Assembly (NCBI RefSeq): GCF_904426505.1
Contig: NZ_CAJGBN010000013.1
Span: 1 to 64,000, forward strand
Source: Rubrivivax sp. A210
Lineage (GTDB): Bacteria; Pseudomonadota; Gammaproteobacteria; Burkholderiales; Burkholderiaceae_C
DNA length: 64,000 bases
Direction: 5' to 3'
Both the position numbers and the translations under genes were made by a program. Positions 58,169-64,000 of the stretch are shown one piece after another (position 1 is the stretch's first letter; every line of letters begins with the position of its first letter). Below the pieces are notes generated by a model. It searched no databases. It was not told where the DNA came from and saw nothing but the letters and a program-made list of their open reading frames with translations.

Positions 58169-58597
58169 TCAGCCTGCCTTTTCGGCCGATTTCTCGATCG
58201 GCAGCTGCGCCTCGCGCCAGGCCGCCGTGCCGCCGGCCACCGCCACCGCCTTCTCCCAGCCGGCCTTGCGCAACTGGGCCGCAGCGCGGGCGGCGCGGGC
58301 GCCGCTGGGGCAGATCAGCAGCACGGGCAGCGTCTTGTTGGTGGGCACAGCCTTGGAGCCCTCGAGTTGCCCCAGCGGCGCATTGCGCGCGCCGCCGGCG
58401 TGGCCAGCGGCATATTCGTTGGGCTCGCTCACGTCGATCAGCACCCCCTTCTCGCGGTTGATCAGGCGCACCGCCTCGGCCGTGCCGACACTGCCGGCAC
58501 CACCGCCGCCAGCCCCGCGCAGCACCGGCCAGACCAGCAGGCCACCGGAGATGGCGGCCACCATAAAGAGGTACCAGTTGTCGACAAAGAAATTCAA
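58169..58597 (-). CDS. Membrane-anchored rhodanese-like protein
   Basis: The 142-residue protein has one N-terminal membrane helix ([18 protein letters not shown]), and a single rhodanese domain with [20 protein letters not shown]. The active-site loop is CPSGARA (Cys96 region). This places it among YgaP/YbbB-like persulfide carriers. It leads the grxC-secB-gpsA operon. A perfect TATAAT on its strand lies at 58627-58632, about 30 bases before the start. Confidence 0.9.
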   Translation of the reverse strand: MNFFVDNWYLFMVAAISGGLLVWPVLRGAGGGGAGSVGTAEAVRLINREKGVLIDVSEPNEYAAGHAGGARNAPLGQLEGSKAVPTNKTLPVLLICPSGARAARAAAQLRKAGWEKAVAVAGGTAAWREAQLPIEKSAEKAG

Positions 58598-58626
58598 GGG
58601 GCCCGCCGCGCTGCTGCAAAACCGCG

Positions 58627-58632
58627 AATTAT
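58627..58632 (-). promoter_or_regulatory. -10 box (TATAAT) between rhodanese and gpmA genes
   Basis: On the leftward strand the hexamer is a perfect TATAAT, 29 bases before the rhodanese ATG; no good -35 is at 17 bases. The rightward strand reads ATTATAGAAT here, so it could also serve gpmA. The two genes start only 47 bases apart. Confidence 0.4.
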
Positions 58633-58644
58633 AGAATCCGCCCC

Positions 58645-59391
58645 ATGCACAAGCTCGTACTGATACGCCACGGCGAATCCACCTGGAATCTCGAAAACCG
58701 CTTCACCGGCTGGACCGACGTGCCGCTCACCGACACCGGCGTGGCCCAGGCACGCCAGGCCGGGCGCCTGCTGCGCGAGGGTGGCTGGGAGTTCGACGTC
58801 GCCTACACCTCGGTGCTCAAGCGCGCCGTGTGGACACTGTGGCACGCGCTCGACGAGATGGAGCGCACCTGGCTGCCGGTGCAGCACGACTGGCGCCTGA
58901 ACGAGCGCCACTACGGCGCGCTGCAGGGCCTCAACAAGTCGGACATGGCCAAACAGTACGGCGACGCGCAGGTGCTGGTGTGGCGCCGCAGCTATGACAC
59001 GCCGCCGCCGGCGCTGGAAGCCGGCGACCCGCGCAGCGAGCGCGCCGACCCGCGCTACGCCCGCCTGGCGCCGGAGCAGATCCCTCTTACCGAGTGCCTG
59101 AAGGACACCGTGGCGCGGGTGCTGCCGTTCTGGAACGAACGCATCGCACCGGCCATCCGCGACGGCCAGCGCATCGTGATCGCGGCCCACGGCAACAGCA
59201 TCCGCGCGCTGGTGAAATACCTCGACGGCATCGCCGACGCCGACATCGTCGGCGTCAACATCCCCAATGGCATCCCGCTTGTCTACGAGCTGGATGCCAG
59301 CTTGAAGCCGATCAAGAGCTATTACCTGGGCGATGCCGAGGCGGCTGCCAAGGCCGCCGCCGCGGTGGCGGCCCAGGGCAAGGGCGGCTGA
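58645..59391 (+). CDS. gpmA: 2,3-bisphosphoglycerate-dependent phosphoglycerate mutase
   Basis: The 248-residue enzyme has [20 protein letters not shown] (catalytic His in RHGE), and [20 protein letters not shown] near 90. [19 protein letters not shown] carries the second His, and [14 protein letters not shown] follows. It interconverts 3- and 2-phosphoglycerate in glycolysis and gluconeogenesis. Length and motifs match the norm. Its stop abuts the stop of the convergent HD-GYP-like gene. Confidence 0.97.
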   Translation: MHKLVLIRHGESTWNLENRFTGWTDVPLTDTGVAQARQAGRLLREGGWEFDVAYTSVLKRAVWTLWHALDEMERTWLPVQHDWRLNERHYGALQGLNKSDMAKQYGDAQVLVWRRSYDTPPPALEAGDPRSERADPRYARLAPEQIPLTECLKDTVARVLPFWNERIAPAIRDGQRIVIAAHGNSIRALVKYLDGIADADIVGVNIPNGIPLVYELDASLKPIKSYYLGDAEAAAKAAAAVAAQGKGG

Positions 59392-60555
59392 TCAGTCGAG
59401 CAGCCCGTACACCTGCTCGGGCAGTATGCGCGGCAGGCTGTTGCGCTCCTGCAGCGGGCCGGCGATGACGTACTCCGGCAGCCGGGTGTCGCGCCTGGGT
59501 GTCCCGGCCAGGGCCTTGCCGGTGGCGCTGTTCAGCGACACCACCACGGCGGCCTCGGCAGCCGTGGCACGCTGGATCACGATGGCGGTTTCGCCGTTCT
59601 TGAGGCGCACGAACTCGCCCGGCGGGTAGACACCGACGGCGCGGATCAGCGCCGTGGCGATGGCGCCGCCCTTCTCTTCCTGGAACAGCTGGCGCGCTGC
59701 CGCCTGCGGCAGCAGCGCCGGACGCAGAGCCCGTGGCGTGATCTTGGCGGTGAAGACATCGGCGGCACGCAGCACATGGGCAATCTCACCAGGCTCGGCC
59801 AGCGCACGCGGGTAGCCGCCGGCGCCGCTGCGCTCGTGGTGCTGTTCCACCGCGTCCAGCCAGTCAGCATCGGTGACGCCGGCATCACGCAGCATCTGGG
59901 CCGACTGCAGCGGGTGGGCGCGGATCAGGTCCATCTGCTTCTTGCTCGGCGGGTCCACCTGCTCGGCCATGCGCGCCTGCAACTCCAGCGTGGAGGCGTT
60001 CATCGTCAGCGCCGCGCGCACCGCGATGCGCTCGCGCTCGGCCGGCCAGCCGAGCTGGCGCGTTGCCAGCAGCACCACGGTGGCGCTGTGCAGCGCATGG
60101 GTGAGGGCGTAGAGGGCGAAGCGGCGGTCCTGCTGGCGCACGCAGACGAAGAGGGCGGCGTCGAGGTGGCGCTCGACGAGGGCGATGTGGGCGTCAGTAA
60201 AGGCCTCGAACTGGGCCGGCCAGTCGTTGGCGCCGGCGGCAGCCGGCAGCTTGCGCAGCAGGTCGTCGAGCAGCCAGACCTGCTGCTCAAGAGCGTCGAA
60301 CCAGGTCATGCTGCGCGCCCTGCCGGCGGTGGTGTCGTTCTCCGCGATGAAGCCGCGCGCCTGGCGCACGGCGGCGGCCTCGGCGTGGTCGACGCAGGCG
60401 CCACGCTCGATCAGCGCCGCGAACTGGCGCTCGCCGTGGATGCGCTGGCCCAGGGCCAGCAGCAGGCGGCCCAGGTTGTCGACGACGCGAAAGGGCAGCG
60501 GCTCGCCGTCGACCAGAATGCCGCGCAGTTCCGCCAATGGCACCGGGGGCTTCAT
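59392..60555 (-). CDS. Degenerate HD-GYP-domain protein
   Basis: The 387-residue protein ends with the HD-GYP series: HALHSATVVLLATRQLGW, DAVEQHHERSGAGGYP at 235-249 (canonical HHE..DG.GYP) and AADVFTAKITPRALRPA. However, the metal-binding His-Asp near 185 is replaced by MN (ALTMNAS), and the DG of the GYP loop reads GA. These changes should remove cyclic-di-GMP hydrolysis. An N-terminal region of about 140 residues has no recognised domain. It is probably a regulatory or binding protein. It overlaps the PRPP-synthetase-like gene by four bases. Confidence 0.8.
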   Translation of the reverse strand: MKPPVPLAELRGILVDGEPLPFRVVDNLGRLLLALGQRIHGERQFAALIERGACVDHAEAAAVRQARGFIAENDTTAGRARSMTWFDALEQQVWLLDDLLRKLPAAAGANDWPAQFEAFTDAHIALVERHLDAALFVCVRQQDRRFALYALTHALHSATVVLLATRQLGWPAERERIAVRAALTMNASTLELQARMAEQVDPPSKKQMDLIRAHPLQSAQMLRDAGVTDADWLDAVEQHHERSGAGGYPRALAEPGEIAHVLRAADVFTAKITPRALRPALLPQAAARQLFQEEKGGAIATALIRAVGVYPPGEFVRLKNGETAIVIQRATAAEAAVVVSLNSATGKALAGTPRRDTRLPEYVIAGPLQERNSLPRILPEQVYGLLD

Positions 60556-61424
60556 GCCAGCCCCCGCAGCGCCGCAGCGATGAGCGGCACCACCGACACC
60601 GCATTGCTGGCATGGGGCACGCAGTCGCTGCTCCAGATGTGGCGCACGCCGGCGGCGCGCACCGCGGCATAGGCGTCGCCGACGAAGAGCGCGTGCGAGA
60701 CCGCCACATCCACCGTGGCCGCGCCATGGGCCAGCGCGCCCTGGGCGGCGGCGATGAGGGTGCGGCCGGTGCTGGCGACATCGTCGAGCAGCACCACGGC
60801 GCGGCCTCTGACATCGGCGTCGGGCAGGGCGACATCGACCTCGCGGTCGCCATGGCGTTGCTTGCGGCAGACCGCGTGGTCCAGGCCGTGGGCGGTGGCG
60901 GCGGCGCGCACCCATTGGCCAGCCTCCTCGTCGGGCGCCAGCAGCAGCGCATCGGGCACCTGACGCGCGACATGGGCGCCCAGCAGCGGCGCCGCCGACA
61001 GCGCCAGGCCGCGCCGGCCCGGCACCACCTCGTCCAGCGTCGCCACGCGGTGCAGATGGGGATCGACCGTGACCAGGGTGTCGAAGGCGGCGGCGAGCAA
61101 CCGGCCCAGGTGGCGCTGGCTCACCACCTCGCCCGGCGTGAAGGCCATGTCCTGGCGCATATAGGCCAGATACGGGCTGACCAGGGTGAGGTGGCGGGCG
61201 CCGAGTTCTCGGGCGCCTGCGGCGGCCAGCAGCAGCACAGCCAGCTTGGCGTCGGGGTCTTGCAGGCCGCGCAGCACGATGGTGCGTTCGGGCAGATCGG
61301 GTGGCAGGCGCAGCCGCGTCTCGCCGTCCGGGAAGCGGTGGCGGCGCACCAGGGCCAGCGGCTGGCCCAGCGCACTGGCCAGGCCCTGGGCCAAGTCTGC
61401 TTCGTCCTCGAATGCCAGCAACAT
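60552..61424 (-). CDS. Ribose-phosphate pyrophosphokinase-like protein
   Basis: The 290-residue protein has the PRPP-synthetase layout: RHRFPDGETRLRL, LVSPYLAYMRQDMAFTPGEVVS, and VTVDPHLHR with the ribose/ATP-site His. VVLLDDVASTGRTLIAAA at 209-226 is the PRPP loop. It is shorter than normal Prs (about 315), with deletions around the flexible loop and dimer regions, so it is a second, divergent family member rather than the housekeeping enzyme. It overlaps the HD-GYP-like gene (ATGA), hinting at a shared role. Confidence 0.85.
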   Translation of the reverse strand: MLLAFEDEADLAQGLASALGQPLALVRRHRFPDGETRLRLPPDLPERTIVLRGLQDPDAKLAVLLLAAAGARELGARHLTLVSPYLAYMRQDMAFTPGEVVSQRHLGRLLAAAFDTLVTVDPHLHRVATLDEVVPGRRGLALSAAPLLGAHVARQVPDALLLAPDEEAGQWVRAAATAHGLDHAVCRKQRHGDREVDVALPDADVRGRAVVLLDDVASTGRTLIAAAQGALAHGAATVDVAVSHALFVGDAYAAVRAAGVRHIWSSDCVPHASNAVSVVPLIAAALRGLA

Positions 61425-61426
61425 GT

Positions 61427-62158
61427 TCAGTCCCGAAGGCTCGCGGCGATCAGATCATGCAAGTGTGAGGCCAAGGCGCGCCTATCGGTGGCGGCACTTT
61501 CCACAGCCGGCAGCAGCGTGATGCGGACGCCCAGGTCGCGCGCCGAGGCCACCCGCCACATGCTTTGCACCAATGTGGTCTCGCCGAGGAAATGCACCGC
61601 CTCGCTGAAGCGCGCGTGAGGGTCGTGAAAGCGCAGCACTGCCGCCTGCACCGGCGTGGCCGTGGCCACCGCGGCCTGCAGCAGGTTGGCATGGAAGGGC
61701 AGCGGCTCGGCGCCGGCGCCGGTCGTTCCCTCGGGGAAGACGCCGATGGTCTGGCCCTGCTGCAGCGCCGCCGCCACCGCGTGTACCACCCGCATCGCGT
61801 CGCGCTTGCGCTCGCGCTCGATGAACAGGGTGCCGGCGTTGCGGATCAGCCAGCCCAGAAGCGGCCAGCGCAGCACATCGGCCTTGGAGACGAAGCGCAC
61901 ATGGGGAGCGGCGGCATGGATGGCGGCAATGTCCAGCCATGAGACATGGTTGGCCACCAGCAGCGTCGCCCCCGGGTGGGGCGCGCCGCTGATACCGACC
62001 TCGAGGCCCAGCAGGCGCAGCACCTTGCCCGACCACCAGCGGATGCGCTCAACGCGCTCCGCTTCGGCCAGGCGCGGAAAGCGCGTCATCACCGCCATGC
62101 CGTGCAGCAGGTGCAGCGACACCCGCAGCAGGCGCCACAGCGCAAGGGCAGCACGCAT
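61427..62158 (-). CDS. 1-acyl-sn-glycerol-3-phosphate acyltransferase (PlsC-type)
   Basis: The 243-residue protein has LLVANHVSWLDIAAIHA (the H-x4-D acyltransferase pair), VRFVSKADVLRWPLLGWLI, AGTLFIERERKRD and the phosphate-binding VFPEGTTGAGAE. These four blocks define the PlsC family. It would acylate lysophosphatidic acid. It follows the pseudo-pyrC gene with a one-base overlap, as in other betaproteobacteria. Confidence 0.93.
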   Translation of the reverse strand: MRAALALWRLLRVSLHLLHGMAVMTRFPRLAEAERVERIRWWSGKVLRLLGLEVGISGAPHPGATLLVANHVSWLDIAAIHAAAPHVRFVSKADVLRWPLLGWLIRNAGTLFIERERKRDAMRVVHAVAAALQQGQTIGVFPEGTTGAGAEPLPFHANLLQAAVATATPVQAAVLRFHDPHARFSEAVHFLGETTLVQSMWRVASARDLGVRITLLPAVESAATDRRALASHLHDLIAASLRD

Positions 62159-63471
62159 CAGGCAAGGGCGGCGGCCTGGTAGGCCAGGGTGCCGGCCACC
62201 AGGGTGGCGCGCACGCGGCCGGGCAGGGCCATGCCGGTGGCGGCGAAGGCGAAGGGCGTGTGCTTGCCCTGGCTGGCCAGCGCGCCGGGCGTCACCGTCC
62301 ATTCAGTCGCGGGATCGAAGATGCAGACATCCGCCACGCCACCTTCGACCAGGCGGCCGGCGCTGTTGGCCAGCGAACCTATGGCATCGCCCAGCACACG
62401 CACCGGCTCGCAAGTCACGCGGGCCAAAGTGGCGGGCAGGCCGATTCCGCTGTCCTGGCCCCAGCGCAGCGCCAGGCTGAGCAGCAGTTCCAACCCGGTG
62501 GCGCCGGGCTCGGCCTCGCCGAAGGGCAGATTCTTCATGTCCTCGGCCACCGGGTCGTGGTCGGAGACGAGGGCGTCTATCGTGCCGTCGGCCAGCGCAG
62601 CACGCAGCGCGTCGCGGTCGGCGCCCTGGCGCAGCGGCGGATTCAGCCGCATGTCGGCATTGAAGTAGCCGATGTCGACATCGGTGAGGTGCAGCGAGTT
62701 GATGCTGACATCGGCCGTCACCGGCAGGCCCTCGGCCTTGGCCGCGCGCAGCAGGGCCACGCCGGCGGCGCTGGAGATGCGGCACAGGTGGACGCGCGAG
62801 CGCGTGGCGCGCACGAGGTCAAAGATGGTGTGCAGCGCCACCGTCTCGGCCACCACCGGCACGCCGGCCAGGCCCAGGCGGGTGGCGACGGCGCCGGCCG
62901 CCGCCACGCCCTTGCCCAGCCAGGCGTCCAGCGGCCTCAGCCACACGGTATAGCCATAGGTGCCGGCGTACTGCAGCGCGCGCATCAGCACCTGGGTGTC
63001 GGTGATGGCCACGTCGGCCTGGGCGTAGCCCACGCAGCCGGCGGCGCTGAGCTCGGCCATCTCGGTGAGCGCCGTGCCGGCCAGGCCGCGTGTGAGCGCG
63101 CCGAGCGGAAAGAGCCGGCAGCGGCTGAGCTTGCGGGCGCGGAACTTGAGCATCTCCACCAGGCCCGGCTCGTCGAGCACGGGGTCGGTGTCAGGTGGGC
63201 AGACCAGACTGGTGACGCCACCGGCTGCCGCCGCCGCCAGCTCGCTTTCGAGCAGGCCCTCGTGCTCGCGCCCCGGCTCGCGCAGGCGCGCCGCCAGGTC
63301 AACCAGGCCGGGCGCGACGACCAGGCCGCTGGCGTCCAGCGTGCGGTCGGCCTGGAAATCGGTGGCGCGGCCCATGCTGACAATGCGGCCCGAAGCGATG
63401 GCGATGTCGGCCACCTCGTCGCGGCCCGAGGCCGGGTCGATGACGCGGCCGTTGCGGATCAGTATCTTCAT
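62158..63471 (-). CDS. Pseudo-dihydroorotase (PyrC'/PyrX-like)
   Basis: The 437-residue protein is a full-length dihydroorotase by fold ([47 protein letters not shown]). The first metal site, normally D-x-H-x-H in the PGLVDLHVHLREPG stretch, reads [10 protein letters not shown] at 58-67, so both His ligands are gone. Such non-catalytic forms are structural partners of aspartate carbamoyltransferase; pyrB is next in the operon. The catalytic dihydroorotase must lie elsewhere. It overlaps pyrB by four bases. Confidence 0.88.
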   Translation of the reverse strand: MKILIRNGRVIDPASGRDEVADIAIASGRIVSMGRATDFQADRTLDASGLVVAPGLVDLAARLREPGREHEGLLESELAAAAAGGVTSLVCPPDTDPVLDEPGLVEMLKFRARKLSRCRLFPLGALTRGLAGTALTEMAELSAAGCVGYAQADVAITDTQVLMRALQYAGTYGYTVWLRPLDAWLGKGVAAAGAVATRLGLAGVPVVAETVALHTIFDLVRATRSRVHLCRISSAAGVALLRAAKAEGLPVTADVSINSLHLTDVDIGYFNADMRLNPPLRQGADRDALRAALADGTIDALVSDHDPVAEDMKNLPFGEAEPGATGLELLLSLALRWGQDSGIGLPATLARVTCEPVRVLGDAIGSLANSAGRLVEGGVADVCIFDPATEWTVTPGALASQGKHTPFAFAATGMALPGRVRATLVAGTLAYQAAALA

Positions 63472-64000
63472 GCCTGGTTCCCCGCGATGGTGCTCATCAC
63501 CGCCATGCGCACCGCGATGCCGAAGGTCACCTGGGGCAGGATGACGCTGTGGCTGCCGTCGGCCACTGCCGAATCGATCTCGACGCCGCGGTTGATGGGC
63601 CCGGGGTGCATCACGATGGCGTCGGGCTTGGCCAGCGCCAGCTTCTCGGGCGTGAGGCCGAACTTCATGAAGAACTCGCCGGCGCTGGGCAGCACGCCGC
63701 CGCTCATGCGCTCGTTCTGCAGCCGCAGCATGATGATCACGTCGGCGCCGCGAATGCCCTCGGCCATGTCGTGGCAGACACGCACGCCCATGCCCGCCAG
63801 GTCGCCCGGCACCAGGGTCTTGGGGCCGACGGCGCGGATCTCGGGCACACCCAGCGTGGTGAGGCCGTGGATGTCCGAGCGCGCCACGCGTGAGTTGACG
63901 ATGTCGCCGACGATGGCCACTGTGAGCTGGCTGAAATCGCGCTTGAAGTGGCGGATGGTGTACAGATCGAGCAGGCCCTGTGTCGGGTGGGCGTGGCGGC
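63468..64000 (-). CDS. pyrB: Aspartate carbamoyltransferase catalytic chain (partial)
   Basis: The frame is open to the window edge and gives about 177 C-terminal residues, starting at [15 protein letters not shown], the carbamoyl-phosphate and aspartate-binding region. [26 protein letters not shown] and [14 protein letters not shown] are all PyrB motifs. It forms carbamoyl aspartate in pyrimidine synthesis. The upstream end lies outside the window. It forms an operon with pseudo-pyrC and the acyltransferase. Confidence 0.95.
   Translation of the reverse strand, partial: RHAHPTQGLLDLYTIRHFKRDFSQLTVAIVGDIVNSRVARSDIHGLTTLGVPEIRAVGPKTLVPGDLAGMGVRVCHDMAEGIRGADVIIMLRLQNERMSGGVLPSAGEFFMKFGLTPEKLALAKPDAIVMHPGPINRGVEIDSAVADGSHSVILPQVTFGIAVRMAVMSTIAGNQA

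Overview
The window is about 70% G+C and reads as a chromosomal segment of a Burkholderiales betaproteobacterium, probably from the Rubrivivax/Leptothrix/Ideonella neighbourhood. Three gene orders support this: rhodanese-grxC-secB-gpsA, pyrB-pseudo-pyrC-plsC, and a ctaC-ctaD-ctaG-ctaE/SURF1/ctaA/ctaB/SCO1 respiratory block. Two PEP-CTERM proteins show that the cell should also carry exosortase/EPS machinery outside this window. I found no rRNA, tRNA, CRISPR array or intact mobile element.

Layout. (1) 1-4937: a type I secretion set, made of the C-terminal end of a large exported protein, a parallel beta-helix protein, a PrtD-type ABC exporter and an HlyD-type adaptor. (2) 4993-9896: a RiPP/lasso-peptide-like maturation set, made of a nucleotidyltransferase, a PqqD-like recognition protein, an HPr-kinase-like kinase, a B2 transglutaminase-like protease and an ABC exporter. 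No lasso cyclase and no convincing precursor gene are present. (3) 9842-27390: a surface-polysaccharide locus with a membrane 4,6-dehydratase, a PglC-type initiating transferase, two DegT aminotransferases, five glycosyltransferases, five or more methyltransferases, a Wzx flippase and a cupin. A more AT-rich stretch (about 18.2-21.8 kb) beside an IS630 relic suggests transfer. (4) 27476-43570: mostly housekeeping (lysS, enoyl-CoA hydratase, dsbC, a UbiH-like monooxygenase, MOSC, pirin, ychF), two PEP-CTERM genes, and a large hybrid histidine kinase whose Hpt domain is cut by an in-frame amber codon. (5) 43740-53778: rpoH behind a CIRCE element, then the aa3-type oxidase structural and assembly genes. 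(6) 54073-64000: a BioC-like methyltransferase, comF, trmL, gpsA-secB-grxC-rhodanese, gpmA, a degenerate HD-GYP protein, a PRPP-synthetase-like protein, an acyltransferase, pseudo-dihydroorotase and partial pyrB.

How the genes fit together. The dehydratase, first aminotransferase and PglC-like transferase could start a bacillosamine-type glycan on undecaprenyl phosphate. The glycosyltransferases would extend it, the methyltransferases decorate it and Wzx flip it. The oxidase block is self-contained: structural subunits plus copper insertion (CtaG, SCO1), heme A synthesis (CtaA, CtaB) and SURF1.

Most notable signals: the cyclase-less lasso-like set (4993-9896) with a relic of a second pqqD-like sequence beside it; the TAG codon immediately before the Hpt histidine (39182-39184); a sigma-54-type promoter before one PEP-CTERM gene; and CIRCE before rpoH. 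Everything here was read by eye. Family names rest on motif recognition, not on searches.
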